Source: an uncultured Victivallales bacterium (GTDB taxonomy: Bacteria; Verrucomicrobiota; Lentisphaeria; Victivallales; UBA1829). Taken from it: 64,000 nucleotides of DNA. The position numbers and the translations under genes are program-made. The stretch lies in NCBI GenBank assembly GCA_944390795.1, contig CALXRI010000011.1, positions 1-64,000 of the forward strand, given 5' to 3'. Position 1 is the stretch's first letter, and each line of letters begins with the position of its first letter. The notes under the pieces are model-generated. The model was not told where the DNA came from. It made no database searches and saw only the letters and a list, made by a program, of their open reading frames with translations. Shown one piece after another: positions 42,385-52,337 of the stretch.

Positions 42385-44745
42385 ATGCTGCGTGAAAAAT
42401 GGGTTGTCCGCTCGGGAAATCAGAAAATCGTATTCGATGCCAAACACGGTCCGCTTCCGGAACGCGTTTCCGTCGCCGCCTTTGACGGCGGGGAGCTGCC
42501 GGTTCTTTCCGCGGAGGGGACCGCATTCAGCATGAAGATTTCCGACGGACGGGAGATCACCCCTTCCATTGCGGAGCCGCCCGTCATATCTGAATCGGAC
42601 GGCACGGTTCATGTATCCTTCCGCAAGCTGGCCTTTCAGGATCAGTCCGGCAAAGATGCGGGGGAGTTTCATGGCTGTTTCGAGTATGAGTTCCATCCGG
42701 ACGGGACGGCCTTCTGCTCGATATTCTTCCTGTCCGCCTCGATTTCCGAATTCGCCCTGCGCGATTTCAGAATCTCCTGCGGGGCTGATCTTTCCTGCTT
42801 CGATGACATCCGCTGGGCTCTGCTGCATCGTCCTGCGAAACTTGACGGAAGCATGATTCAGGATCTGTCTCCGAAACGTTTTCTGGAACGGGGAAAGGAT
42901 ATGGAATTCCGTGAAATCGCTCCGCTTGTATCCTTCAACTGCTTCAAAGAAGGCGGCGAGGCGCTGTATGCCGAGTTTTTCATGGAGGGCGGCACGACGC
43001 TTTCCGGGAAAAAAGGGGAAAACGCAACCCGTGTCACATGGAAAAATGCCTCGCCTGTGCTGGAATGGAATTTTCAGACGGCGGACGCGCGCAAAACGGA
43101 TCTTCCGTTCCAGTTCCGCAATCACTGGGGCTGGGTCATCAAGACGCCGCCCCGGACCCGTCATCTGCCCCCGATGACCATGTATCACTATTTTGACAAT
43201 TTCGAGCGCTATCCCTCCGACACGGTCATGGACGCGCTTGAGGCTGCGTCCTGTCAGGTTCTGGTGCTGCATGAAAACTGGCGTCTGGACCTCCAGAATG
43301 ACGGCGTGCCGTTTGACGAAGAACGTTTCCGGGCGGTTGCGGACGCGGCCCGCAGACGCAATATCCGCCTGGCCCTTTACATCCGCGGAAACGAAAATTC
43401 CGCGACGGAAACCTCGTGCGCCTGGTTTGACCGCCTTCTCCGGCGGAATTTCGACGGGCTTTACATGGATTACGGCGGACCCTTCGGGCACAGTTCCGCA
43501 CCTGACGAAACATACGTTGACGGCCGCATTCATTTCCGTCGCCATTACATGAATCTGAAGAAACTGCGCGAACGGATCGGACCGGACGGAGTGCTTTTCT
43601 CCCACACCGGACCATCCTATTCCGCACTGGGAATGAATTTCATCACCGGTTATGTTTCCGGGGAAGGGGAGCGGGGCCTCCTGATCCGCGGTCGGCGCGA
43701 GCACGAGTACTTCAGCATGGCCGCGGTCTCCTGGGGGACCATGTGGACCGCCGCGTTTCCGGAGTATTCCACCGAGCGGATGGTGCCGTTCCTTGCGGCG
43801 GCGGGGCAGTATCCGCACAATCCGCTCGGCACGCAGTTCGCCACCTCCAGTCTCGCCCATCCGCGGGAACCCGGGGTCAACGATCACTGTTTCCGCCCGC
43901 TCTGGAAGCTCTGGGGAATGCTCCGGAATGAAACGGATCTCCTTGTCTTCAACGACTGGAATTCCGCCGGAATCTTTCCTCCGGACGCGGAGTGCGGGCA
44001 CTGCCTGATGATTTCAAAGGACGGGCGCAGGGCGCTCTGCCTGTTCTCCAATTTTTCCTCCGTCGCGAAAAAATGCAGCATTGCGCCGGACTGGTCCGGC
44101 ACGCCGTTCCGGCCTGACGGGAAAAAATGTTACCGCCTGACTCCGGACCGGAATTCCCCTGGTGTTCCGCAGAAGATCGCTTCCGGCGGAACGCTTGCGC
44201 TGGAACTGGCGCCGTATGGCTGCGGCGGCTTTTATTTTTCGGAGGAGGAGCCGGATTTCACGGAATACCTCAAAGCCTATCCGCTTCCGCGTCATGAAGG
44301 CGTCCGGTGGCTTGCGGAAATCGAGGAACAGCGCGCCCTCCGTTCGTCTCCGCCGTGCTGGGAGCGGCTGTTCCTGACAGTCAAAATACCTCCCCAGACC
44401 ATTTTCGGTTACGAGGATTCACTTCTGGTCGACCTTTACGACAATGATTCCTGGGTGGTTGAATTTGAAAAAGACGGTTCCTTCCGCAAGCTCCTCCCGA
44501 TCCTGACAAAAGAAGGCAGAAGCCTTTTCACCGGCGACCGGACCATGCCGATCGATCTCGGGCGGTATCTCTCCCCCGGACGGCATTCCATCGGGATTTA
44601 TGCAACGCACCTGGGAGAACCGTTCTATTCGTTTTTCTCCGCCGAACTCTCGGACGGCGGAACGCAGTCGTATGAACTCTTCTTCCGCAATGAACTGGAG
44701 CCGGATCGCGCATTCCTCCGTTTTGATGTGATTGTGCCGGGATGA
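42385..44745 (+). CDS. Putative cytoplasmic glycoside hydrolase, family unassigned
   Basis: 786 residues, no signal peptide. A beta-rich N-terminal part (1-240) is followed by a TIM-barrel-like region (about 260-520). Strand-end motifs there include MTMYHYFDNFERYP, VLVLHENWR, RLALYIRG, FDGLYMDYGGPFGHS (acidic candidates Asp and Tyr-Asp) and GVLFSHTGPS. A beta-sandwich C-terminus follows (about 570-786). The layout resembles DUF6259/DUF6067 or GH36-like glycosidases, but no family is confidently assigned. GAGGAAAGG precedes the ATG. Its position behind the importer suggests it cleaves the imported oligosaccharide. Confidence 0.65.
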   Translation: MLREKWVVRSGNQKIVFDAKHGPLPERVSVAAFDGGELPVLSAEGTAFSMKISDGREITPSIAEPPVISESDGTVHVSFRKLAFQDQSGKDAGEFHGCFEYEFHPDGTAFCSIFFLSASISEFALRDFRISCGADLSCFDDIRWALLHRPAKLDGSMIQDLSPKRFLERGKDMEFREIAPLVSFNCFKEGGEALYAEFFMEGGTTLSGKKGENATRVTWKNASPVLEWNFQTADARKTDLPFQFRNHWGWVIKTPPRTRHLPPMTMYHYFDNFERYPSDTVMDALEAASCQVLVLHENWRLDLQNDGVPFDEERFRAVADAARRRNIRLALYIRGNENSATETSCAWFDRLLRRNFDGLYMDYGGPFGHSSAPDETYVDGRIHFRRHYMNLKKLRERIGPDGVLFSHTGPSYSALGMNFITGYVSGEGERGLLIRGRREHEYFSMAAVSWGTMWTAAFPEYSTERMVPFLAAAGQYPHNPLGTQFATSSLAHPREPGVNDHCFRPLWKLWGMLRNETDLLVFNDWNSAGIFPPDAECGHCLMISKDGRRALCLFSNFSSVAKKCSIAPDWSGTPFRPDGKKCYRLTPDRNSPGVPQKIASGGTLALELAPYGCGGFYFSEEEPDFTEYLKAYPLPRHEGVRWLAEIEEQRALRSSPPCWERLFLTVKIPPQTIFGYEDSLLVDLYDNDSWVVEFEKDGSFRKLLPILTKEGRSLFTGDRTMPIDLGRYLSPGRHSIGIYATHLGEPFYSFFSAELSDGGTQSYELFFRNELEPDRAFLRFDVIVPG

Positions 44746-44898
44746 AACATATCCCGTGCCGCTCCCCGCAGAAAGGATTCCAGGGGGGCGGAGCATCATT
44801 CCCCGGTTCTGAACTGCATTCTCCCGCGGGAAACGGTTCTCCCGCATTCAGGCGGCAGCCTGACGAGAGGTTTCTGCATCAGTCTTGCGGATGAGATT
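44746..44898. other. Convergent intergenic region
   Basis: 150 bp between the glycosidase-like gene (+) and lacI-type gene (-). No clear terminator; only a weak GC-rich inverted repeat near 44765-44795. Confidence 0.4.
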
Positions 44899-45930
44899 TC
44901 AGTGAGAGAGCGTGAGGATGGAATTTCCGCGGATCGGGGTGACGGGAATCGTCTGCGCCTTCTCGACGGCTTCCCCCGCAATCTGTGCGCACAGTTCCAG
45001 CGCACCCGCCACGCCGATCTCATAAGACGGCATGTAGAAGGATTCCAGCTGCAGCGCGCTGGGGAAGCGGATTCCGTCCGCTCCCGTGACGGAAATGTCT
45101 TCGGGCACCCGAAGTCCCGAATCCCGGAGCGCGGCGACGCATCCCCAGGCTGTCAGGTCGTTCGGCGCGATGACGCAGGTTGTCTCCGGAGCCTCCCGCA
45201 GAATCCGTTCCGCCGAGGAATATCCGAATTCATATCCGTAACGGTCTTCGCCGGAAATCCAGCATGGCTCCAGTCCGCGGGATTTCAGGATATCCAGAAC
45301 CGCCTGGCAGCGCCGGATGCCGGAGCTGGCCTGCAATGAGGGACGCAGAAGAGCGATCCGGGTATGTCCCGCATCCAGGACTTTGCGTGTGATCACCGCC
45401 ATGCCGTCATATTCATCGGCTGTCACAAGGGAGGTTCTGGTCCCCCCGACGGCGGTCGTCAGCTGAATGACGGGGATCTCCTCCTGAAGAAGTTCCCGGA
45501 CGAAATCATCCTCCATCAGCGCACCCCAGACCAGAATTCCGTCCGCCATCTTGGAACGCACCAGTTCAAGATGTTTGCGCTCCGCCAGATAATCAGGGCT
45601 GACCCATACAAGCTGAAGGCCTTTTGCATTCCGCGCAAGCACGGACTGAATTCCCTGGGTAATCAGTCCCAGATTGTAGTCATATTGAAAATAGGGGCAG
45701 TCCGGCTGCGGAATCGTCGGCAGATAATGTGTCATCAGAACGACGGTATTGGTGATTTTCTGGGCCATGCGCCTTGAATTGATGTTCGGATAATAGTGCA
45801 TTTCCTCGCATATTTTCAGAATACGTTTTCTCTGCTTTTCCGAAATATAAGGGGAGGGAGGATTCTGAAACGCACGCGAGACCGAGGAGATGGAGACTCC
45901 GGCCAGTTTTGCGATTTCCTTGATCGTCAT
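44899..45930 (-). CDS. LacI-family transcriptional regulator of the adjacent polysaccharide locus
   Basis: 343 residues, the standard length. The N-terminal helix-turn-helix MTIKEIAKLAGVSISSVSRAF with hinge helix NINSRRMAQ is followed by a periplasmic-binding-protein-like effector domain (VVLMTHYLP, GILVWGALMEDD, GEDRYGYEFGYSSAERIL, PNDLTAWGCVAAL). The start is ATG 45930, where the HTH begins; the frame runs further upstream through the promoter, and the Shine-Dalgarno is weak. It is divergent from the big locus beginning at 46118. The perfect palindrome at 46063-46082 between them is its likely operator. Confidence 0.92.
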   Translation of the reverse strand: MTIKEIAKLAGVSISSVSRAFQNPPSPYISEKQRKRILKICEEMHYYPNINSRRMAQKITNTVVLMTHYLPTIPQPDCPYFQYDYNLGLITQGIQSVLARNAKGLQLVWVSPDYLAERKHLELVRSKMADGILVWGALMEDDFVRELLQEEIPVIQLTTAVGGTRTSLVTADEYDGMAVITRKVLDAGHTRIALLRPSLQASSGIRRCQAVLDILKSRGLEPCWISGEDRYGYEFGYSSAERILREAPETTCVIAPNDLTAWGCVAALRDSGLRVPEDISVTGADGIRFPSALQLESFYMPSYEIGVAGALELCAQIAGEAVEKAQTIPVTPIRGNSILTLSH

Positions 45931-45971
45931 ATTTCTGGTTTCCCGTATGATTTTTCTGCTTTCCTTTTCCC

Positions 45972-45999
45972 AATATATCCCTTTTCGAGTTTTTTTCAA
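45972..45999 (-). promoter_or_regulatory. Promoter of the LacI-family gene
   Basis: On the minus strand: TTGAAA (45999-45994), 16-bp spacer, TATATT (45977-45972), about 35 nt of leader. Confidence 0.55.
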
Positions 46000-46029
46000 C
46001 AAATCAACGGTTTTTTCAGGAAAAAGACA

Positions 46030-46057
46030 TTGACATTACAGAAAAAAAGATTATAAT
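46030..46057 (+). promoter_or_regulatory. Consensus promoter of the polysaccharide-utilisation locus
   Basis: TTGACA (46030-46035), 16-bp spacer, TATAAT (46052-46057), both hexamers perfect. The start would be near 46064, inside the LacI-type palindrome. Confidence 0.88.
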
Positions 46058-46062
46058 TAAAA

Positions 46063-46082
46063 TATAGAAAACGTTTTCTATA
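46063..46082. promoter_or_regulatory. LacI-type operator
   Basis: A perfect 20-bp palindrome with arm TATAGAAAAC and central CG, the hallmark of LacI/GalR operators. It covers the predicted start site of the locus, so a bound repressor would block initiation. Confidence 0.88.
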
Positions 46083-46117
46083 AAATGTCCGCTCCAAATC
46101 ACATGAGGAAAGAAAGA

Positions 46118-46852
46118 ATGAAAAAAGCGTCCGTGCACCATGACCGTTTCACATTGGTGGAACTCCTTGTTGTCATTGCGGTTATCGCGATTCTGGCGGG
46201 ACTTCTTCTCCCGGCGCTGAACAAGGCGAAACAGATGGCCAGTTCCACATTCTGCTCCAACAACCTGAAACAGCTTGGCGTGGCGCAGAGCATGTACATG
46301 GGGGATTATCAGGATACGGTGATCACCACTTATTTCAGCTCGGACGATACAGACGACCGCTGGTTCAGCATGCTGTACGGGTATCTGAAAACTCCGAAAG
46401 TGTTCCGCTGCGCACAGGATGTCGCCGTCCGATATCTGAACAGCCACCCCCTGTCCTATACGCTGAACTCCAGCGACACCATCCGCTCCGCGGACATGAC
46501 CCGCTGGCCTGCCGGCAGGCGAATCACGAAGATAAAAAACACCTCCTGCATCCTGTTTGCCTGCAATATCAACAGCGCGCTGCCCGAGGGCGCGCAGAGC
46601 GCCCTTCTGATGCAGCGGAACGGGACATTCTGGACAAACGCAATGTGCAAGGGTTATACGGAGACCCATGTGGGACCCTCCATGCGGACTTACGGAACCC
46701 ATCACGGGGGAGGATCCAATTTTTCTCTCTGCAACGGAGGCGCCGCCGCTTACATGTATTCCGCTTTCATGGGGCATTTCGACAATCCCGCCGGACGGAA
46801 GAACGCTTCCATCCGGGTATGGTGCATTGATCCCGACAATGTCTCTTTCTGA
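46118..46852 (+). CDS. Prepilin-like protein heading the LacI-controlled locus
   Basis: 244 residues. Prepilin leader [19 protein letters not shown] with Glu+5, then the amphipathic [20 protein letters not shown]. The C-terminus carries a variant H-X9-DG signature in which the Asp is replaced by Asn ([14 protein letters not shown]). GAGGAAAG lies just before ATG 46118; the ATG at 46085 directly follows the operator and lacks a ribosome-binding site. It is the first gene of the locus, 41 bp before the secreted LamG-like protein. As at 28.6 kb, a pseudopilin accompanies a large secreted glycosidase, suggesting a surface or secretion role in glycan use. Confidence 0.87.
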   Translation: MKKASVHHDRFTLVELLVVIAVIAILAGLLLPALNKAKQMASSTFCSNNLKQLGVAQSMYMGDYQDTVITTYFSSDDTDDRWFSMLYGYLKTPKVFRCAQDVAVRYLNSHPLSYTLNSSDTIRSADMTRWPAGRRITKIKNTSCILFACNINSALPEGAQSALLMQRNGTFWTNAMCKGYTETHVGPSMRTYGTHHGGGSNFSLCNGGAAAYMYSAFMGHFDNPAGRKNASIRVWCIDPDNVSF

Positions 46853-46893
46853 GTTGAGGACAAAATAAAAACGGAAAAGGAGATTGATTTGTC

Positions 46894-47808
46894 ATGAAGA
46901 GATTCCTCTCACTGATTCTTGCCGCGCTTGCCTCCGGGGGATTCGCGGCGGAGCTGACACTGAATGCGCAGAAAAATGTCGTTCCCGACACGGGGAGCGG
47001 CGGAACGCTCCGCCTGGAAGGGAAATTTGCCCCGCAGGATATCGCCAGCTGGTTTTTTGTCGATTTCACGGATGCTTCCGGGAAAAGTCTGGGCAAATTC
47101 CGCTTCGACCGTCGGCAGCTTCTGATACAGCCCGGCTGGCAGACTGCCGGATATCCCGCGGAGACCGCCGGAGAGAAATTCTTTCGCCTGACGCTCGGGC
47201 TTTCCCCGAACGGGACGGTTTTTGCCGTCCTGAACGACCGTCCGCTTGCCTCTTACGCGTTCGCCGGAAATATTCTGCCGAAAAAAATCTTTCTGATTCC
47301 GTTCGGCGGCTTTGTTCCGGTTTTTCAAAAGGCGGAATGGGATGGAAAAGTTCCCGCTCAGAGAATCCTTGTGCGCGCGGAACGATCCAGGAGTTCCGGC
47401 GTTTCCGCTGTTGCCGGAATGAAAACGGATTCCTTTGAGCTGAAATGCAAGTTCCGCGCCGAACCGCTGACAGACAAGCCCGGACATTTCAATTTCCGCT
47501 TCATATCCGCGGAAAAAGGAGTTCCGCCCGTGCAGCTGATTTTCTGGGAAAAGGGATTTCAGATGATCTTCGGAAAATCCAGCAAATGGCTTTTCAACTT
47601 CAAGACTCCGGTTTCCGACGGCAAATGGCATGATTTCAAAGTCCGCCATACGGGAGGCGACTTCTGGGAGGTCCATCTTGACGGGCTGTCCGCCGGTTCC
47701 TTCGAGGCGGACACAGTGATCTCGGGAATTGCTTTCGGAGCATATAGCGGATGGCTGTTCGAAGCCGAGGACATCACAGTGGTTCCTCTTGCGGAAGACG
47801 GAGAGTGA
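46894..47808 (+). CDS. Secreted concanavalin/LamG-like protein
   Basis: 304 residues with a signal peptide (MKRFLSLILAALASGGFAA). Two beta-sandwich halves are suggested: residues 20-160, and 175-300 with a LamG-like pattern (FELKCKFRAEP, SDGKWHDFKVRHTGGDFWEVHLDGLSAGSF). No catalytic motif is visible, so it is likely a glycan-binding protein. AAGGAG lies before the ATG. It is 3 bp upstream of the 1269-residue protein, so tightly co-expressed. Confidence 0.72.
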   Translation: MKRFLSLILAALASGGFAAELTLNAQKNVVPDTGSGGTLRLEGKFAPQDIASWFFVDFTDASGKSLGKFRFDRRQLLIQPGWQTAGYPAETAGEKFFRLTLGLSPNGTVFAVLNDRPLASYAFAGNILPKKIFLIPFGGFVPVFQKAEWDGKVPAQRILVRAERSRSSGVSAVAGMKTDSFELKCKFRAEPLTDKPGHFNFRFISAEKGVPPVQLIFWEKGFQMIFGKSSKWLFNFKTPVSDGKWHDFKVRHTGGDFWEVHLDGLSAGSFEADTVISGIAFGAYSGWLFEAEDITVVPLAEDGE

Positions 47809-47811
47809 GCA

Positions 47812-50800
47812 ATGGGCCTTGTCAGTCGAACTTCTGTCGCGGCGTTTCTTCTGATTGCCGCATCCGCCGGAGGAAACGACAAGGAGGCCTTTGCCTGGAA
47901 TTTCAACGCTTCCGCAGATGCAGTCTCTCCGACGGGCGTTGTCCGCAAGGCGGAAACGGAACGGGAGCTCCGCTTTGCGGACGGGGTTTCAGGACGGGCG
48001 CTGGAGCTTGCCGGCAACCCCTCGCCGTTTTTTGACGCGAAGGGACTCTTCGAATCGAAAGGCACGCTCTCCTTCTGGTATTCGGCCGGGTTTTCCGGAG
48101 GAGCGGCCCAGGCCGTGCAGCATCTTTTCACCCTGACGAGGGAAAACGGCAGACAGTTCCCGTTCGCCTGGTTTCACCGGTATGAGGGCCTCTCCTTCCG
48201 GATTCCGACACAGACCGAGGAGATTCTCCTGAAAACGGCGGTTTCCTCTTTTGAACAGATTCAGAAAAACGACTGGGTGCATATTGCGCTTTCCTGGGGG
48301 GAACGCAACTGGGCGACTGTTTACGTAAACGGCGTCGCGACGAACTGGAAACGCTTTTCCGGAGTTGACTTTTCCGATATTGTGAAGCTGACGTTCGGAA
48401 CTCCGGAACGTTCGAAAAACGCCTTTCAGGGACGAATTGATGAAATAAAGCTTTTCCGGCATCCCCTTACGGAAGAGGAGGTGTTCCGGGAGTATGCCTC
48501 GCATGCGCTGGCGGATGCATGGATGGATCAGAGCCTGTTTCCCGCAAACCGGAAAATCCGCCCTGAAGTCCTGATCGCCCCTCTTGGCACGCTGCGGGGA
48601 AACAATCCGAAGGCGCCGTGGATGGGCATTCCCTTCCGCGGTTCGGCAGAGCTTTCCTTGAAGGACTCCGCGGGGAAACTCCTTGCGGAGCGGAAATGGG
48701 AGAATCTTGCCGTTGCAAAAATGGAAACGCTGCGGCTTCCGGAACAGTTTCTGTCCCCCGGGCGGTATCTTCTGGAGCTGAAAATGAGATCAGCCGGCGG
48801 CGCTGCGACCCGCTTTTTTGACATCTGTCTGGACGACATGAAATTAAACAATCCGGAGGATGAAGAAATCCGTCTCGGGCCGCCGGTATGGAGCTGCGGC
48901 AGCGCTGACTTTTCTTCGACAAAACCAGTACGCACAGGCGAACTCGATGGAATTGCCTTCACCGAGGGAGGGGCCGGCAAGGGCGACCGAATCTTCTGCG
49001 AGCTGAAAATCCCGAAACGCTATACTTCGGAACAGCTGCTCTGTCTGGAAATTGAATGGCCGGACGACAAGGCGCGCGCAATGGGGCTTTACCTGTATCC
49101 GCCGAAGGGAAGCCTTTCGCAGATCCGCGACCGTCTCGGCGGAGGAATATGCACAGGCGGGGAATATCCGGTTTCCGGGAGGATGAGGAAAACCTCCTGG
49201 CTGTTTTACGCGGGATACACGGACTGGCTCTTTGAAATCCGGACTGCGATTGCCGGCAGGCCCGCCGCCGTGGCGGGAGTCCGGATACTGCCCGTGGAAG
49301 GACCGTTGCCCCGTCTGAAGATCAATCTGCCGGAAGGCTTTCCCGGACGCCGGATCGGACATCTTGACGAGGATCAGAGTTTTGATTACAATCTGGACTG
49401 GGACAATGCCCGCAGAAGCGCAGATCCATGGAAGATACAGTCCAAGACAATCCGGCTTCTGCTGAACTATTACGCGTATACGGGACAGAATCTCTTCACG
49501 CTTCCTCTGATGCGCTATTCCTGGACCGATTACGCGCGCATTTATTCGCCCTGCAGAAGCATGGGGCCGCTGAACAAGGCCGGATACTGGCTGGACCGCC
49601 TCCGGGAGAATCAGATCGACTTCATCGCGATCGTCAATCTGATGAATGTGCCGGAACTCCAGAACCTGAAGCGGGGAAGGGAATACCGGAGAAAAGGAAT
49701 GACGAGCGCCTCCGTCGAAGGACCTCTCACCGGATTGAACCGGAATAATCCGATCCATCCGGAAAACCGGAAAATGCTGCTTGCGCATCTGGATGAATTC
49801 ATGCGCAGGGAGGGAAGGCGTCCGGAGATTTCCGGAATTGATTTCTGGTGTGAATGGCCTATCGTCTCCTTTCAGAATCTTGAGCACGGATATGACGATT
49901 ACACCGTGGCGGCATTTTCCCGGGAGACCGGCGTGAATGTACCGGATTTCGCCGATGACGTCTATCGCCGGAGATGGCGCTTCCTGACATCCGCTCCCGT
50001 CCGGGCGCAATGGACCCGCTGGCGCGTGAGCAAAACCACCGAAATCTTCCGGGAGATCCGGCGCGTCATTGACAATGTCAGCAGGGGGAAACCGCTGTAT
50101 ATCACGGTCAGCCTGCCGCGCGGGAAAAAAGACGATGAATCCATGGATTCGCTGGATATGGGGAAATATCTCTATGAGGAGAAGAGCATCGATCTCAAAG
50201 CGCTCAACGCCTTGCCCGATACGACAGTGGTTCCCATGCGCCACGGCCTGGAGCAGATCTGGAATCTGCACTGGAACGGAAACATCACGGTAAGCGACGA
50301 GGCGCAGAACAATCCCCTTTTCACGCTTCCGTTCCGCCGCCCGGACCGCAATTACGTAAACTGCTACAGGACGTATTTCGAGACCTTTTCGCAAAGCGCG
50401 ATGCCGGAGAAATATCCGTCTGTTTTTCAGAATATCGAGCTGAAACCGGTAGGGCGTCACTTTCTCAAGGAGCTGTCGCTGGCTCTGGCTTTCAACGATG
50501 CGCAGCGCATTGCCGTCGGAGCGCAGCCACTGGTCTCCATGGGCCGGGAAAAGGAAATGCGGGAATTTGTCAAAGCCTATCGTGCGCTGCCCGATCTGCC
50601 GTTCCGGGATGTCCCGGGAGCATTCGATCCGGTGACTGTCCGCTGGCGCGAGACAAAGAACGGCGTCTATCTGTATGCCGTGAATATGATTCGTTCGGAA
50701 CTTTCCGTCGGGCTGAAAGTTTCGGGAGCACTCTCCATGAAGGATCTTTCCAGTTCCGGACTCATTCCGCTTTCCGGCGACGGCGAGGTTTCTGTCTCCC

Positions 50801-51621
50801 TGAAGCCTTTTGAGCTTCGTTCTTTCCTGCTTGAGGGGAATCCTGTTCCGGAACTGCAAGGTGTCCGGATTCCGGAGGCGTTTGAAAAATCCTGCGCGGA
50901 AGAACTGCGCAGTCTGAGCGACATTCGGAAACAGTTCTCCGCTTCCGGAGCGGGGAATCCCGCTGTCGCGGAAAGACTCCGGAAGTGTGCGGCGGCTCTT
51001 GCGGACAGACGTTATGCGGAGTTCGACCGTCTTCTGAATTCCAAACTGCTCCGGATGCTGGTCCGGAACCGGAAAAATCTTGTCAGCGGTGTGATTCAGG
51101 ACGCGCAGAAACAGCTGGCACGCCATTCTTTCCGGATCAACTGCGGAAGCAGCGAATATCTGCGGGCCTCTTCCGGAGTGTTCATGCCGGATCGCAAATG
51201 GAGTGAATCCGCACCATACGGATATCTTGGAGATGGCGCCAATGCCATAGAGCGGCCGGACAATCTGCCCCCCGGAAATCCGCTGCGTCGTCTGTTTCTG
51301 ACGGAACTGTATGCCGTCACGGGATACCGTTTCCGCGTTCCGGAATCAGGCACATATACGCTGCGGCTCTATCAGAGAGTCGGATATGAGGCCGGACGGA
51401 AAAAAGGAAATTTCGTCGTGGACATTTCCGTCAACGGAAAGATGCTGCGCCGGAATTATGATATCTTTGCAAATGAATCGGAGAATACGGGAATGGCGCT
51501 CCTGACGCTTTCCGGCATTGTGCCGGTGAACGGCATGGTCACGCTGGAAATGAAACCGTCCGGCGGACGGGATAAGACGGTGGTTCTCCTGAACGGAATC
51601 GAATTGGAGAAGGAAAAATGA
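47812..51621 (+). CDS. Large secreted LamG and glycosidase-like multidomain protein
   Basis: 1269 residues, signal peptide (MGLVSRTSVAAFLLIAASAGG). Residues about 28-228 form a LamG/concanavalin domain (GTLSFWYSAGF, NDWVHIALSWGERNWATVYVNG, FQGRIDEIKLFRHPLTEEEV). Beta-rich linkers follow. The centre (about 520-900) looks like a TIM-barrel hydrolase of the GHL10/GH42-like kind, with ISGIDFWCEWP, YDDYTVAAFSRETGVNVP and ITVSLPRGKK, whose acidic residues may be catalytic. The C-terminal 190 residues resemble a malectin-type carbohydrate-binding fold (TYTLRLYQRVGYE, VVDISVNGKMLRRNYD). It probably depolymerises a surface or extracellular glycan; family unassigned. ATGA overlap with the next gene. 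Confidence 0.75.
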   Translation: MGLVSRTSVAAFLLIAASAGGNDKEAFAWNFNASADAVSPTGVVRKAETERELRFADGVSGRALELAGNPSPFFDAKGLFESKGTLSFWYSAGFSGGAAQAVQHLFTLTRENGRQFPFAWFHRYEGLSFRIPTQTEEILLKTAVSSFEQIQKNDWVHIALSWGERNWATVYVNGVATNWKRFSGVDFSDIVKLTFGTPERSKNAFQGRIDEIKLFRHPLTEEEVFREYASHALADAWMDQSLFPANRKIRPEVLIAPLGTLRGNNPKAPWMGIPFRGSAELSLKDSAGKLLAERKWENLAVAKMETLRLPEQFLSPGRYLLELKMRSAGGAATRFFDICLDDMKLNNPEDEEIRLGPPVWSCGSADFSSTKPVRTGELDGIAFTEGGAGKGDRIFCELKIPKRYTSEQLLCLEIEWPDDKARAMGLYLYPPKGSLSQIRDRLGGGICTGGEYPVSGRMRKTSWLFYAGYTDWLFEIRTAIAGRPAAVAGVRILPVEGPLPRLKINLPEGFPGRRIGHLDEDQSFDYNLDWDNARRSADPWKIQSKTIRLLLNYYAYTGQNLFTLPLMRYSWTDYARIYSPCRSMGPLNKAGYWLDRLRENQIDFIAIVNLMNVPELQNLKRGREYRRKGMTSASVEGPLTGLNRNNPIHPENRKMLLAHLDEFMRREGRRPEISGIDFWCEWPIVSFQNLEHGYDDYTVAAFSRETGVNVPDFADDVYRRRWRFLTSAPVRAQWTRWRVSKTTEIFREIRRVIDNVSRGKPLYITVSLPRGKKDDESMDSLDMGKYLYEEKSIDLKALNALPDTTVVPMRHGLEQIWNLHWNGNITVSDEAQNNPLFTLPFRRPDRNYVNCYRTYFETFSQSAMPEKYPSVFQNIELKPVGRHFLKELSLALAFNDAQRIAVGAQPLVSMGREKEMREFVKAYRALPDLPFRDVPGAFDPVTVRWRETKNGVYLYAVNMIRSELSVGLKVSGALSMKDLSSSGLIPLSGDGEVSVSLKPFELRSFLLEGNPVPELQGVRIPEAFEKSCAEELRSLSDIRKQFSASGAGNPAVAERLRKCAAALADRRYAEFDRLLNSKLLRMLVRNRKNLVSGVIQDAQKQLARHSFRINCGSSEYLRASSGVFMPDRKWSESAPYGYLGDGANAIERPDNLPPGNPLRRLFLTELYAVTGYRFRVPESGTYTLRLYQRVGYEAGRKKGNFVVDISVNGKMLRRNYDIFANESENTGMALLTLSGIVPVNGMVTLEMKPSGGRDKTVVLLNGIELEKEK

Positions 51622-52337
51622 AACGGAAAACGGCGCTGTGCGCTCTTTGCGCCGCGGCTGCGCTTGCCGGCAGTGCGGAAGACAAACTGTCCTTTGTAAA
51701 ACCCGCGGAGACCCGTTCCGCAGGAAAAAAGGGCAATGAATATCTGATCTCATGCATCGGGAACAGCATAACCCGTCACGGCTTTAACGAACAGACCATT
51801 CGGGAACTGGGGTGGGGACGGGAATGCGGCATGGCCGCCTCGTCCGAGAAAAACGACTATGCGCATCTTCTGGCGGATCAAGTTCAGAAACTGTTTCCCG
51901 AGCGGAAAGTCCGGCTGATTTTCAACCGGGCGGATCCGGAGAGCGATCTGATTGTCTGGCAGGGCGGCGAGCACGATGTCCTGCCGGAAAAACTGGCGAC
52001 CTTCGAGCGCAGACTGACGGAACGTCTGCGGGAATATCTCCGGATTACGCCGCATGTGATTGTCATCGGGATCTGGAATCCCGTCTGCCGGGAAGAGTTC
52101 AGGGAGTGCACGGCCTCCTTTTATCCGAGGGCGGCAAAACAGGTGGAAGCCATTGAGAAAAAGGTATGCCGGAATCTGGGTGTTCCTTTTGCAGAAGTTT
52201 CGAAGTATGAGAATGATCCGGCAAACACCGGCAGCGGCGGAGTCGCCGGCGTGCGCTGGCACCCGAACGACAACGGCATGAGGCGCTATGCGGAGGCGGC
52301 ATTCCGCGCCTTTCTGGAAACCGCGAGCCGGAAGTGA
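51618..52337 (+). CDS. Secreted SGNH/GDSL esterase
   Basis: 239 residues with a signal peptide (MKRKTALCALCAAAALAGSA). Block I is CIGNSITRHGF (nucleophile Ser, with GNS in place of GDS). The usual block III GxND appears as QGGEHD, and block V as VRWHPNDNG, where the His is the catalytic candidate. It probably removes acyl groups from the polysaccharide attacked by the neighbouring enzymes. ATGA overlap with the preceding gene indicates translational coupling. Confidence 0.78.
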   Translation: MKRKTALCALCAAAALAGSAEDKLSFVKPAETRSAGKKGNEYLISCIGNSITRHGFNEQTIRELGWGRECGMAASSEKNDYAHLLADQVQKLFPERKVRLIFNRADPESDLIVWQGGEHDVLPEKLATFERRLTERLREYLRITPHVIVIGIWNPVCREEFRECTASFYPRAAKQVEAIEKKVCRNLGVPFAEVSKYENDPANTGSGGVAGVRWHPNDNGMRRYAEAAFRAFLETASRK

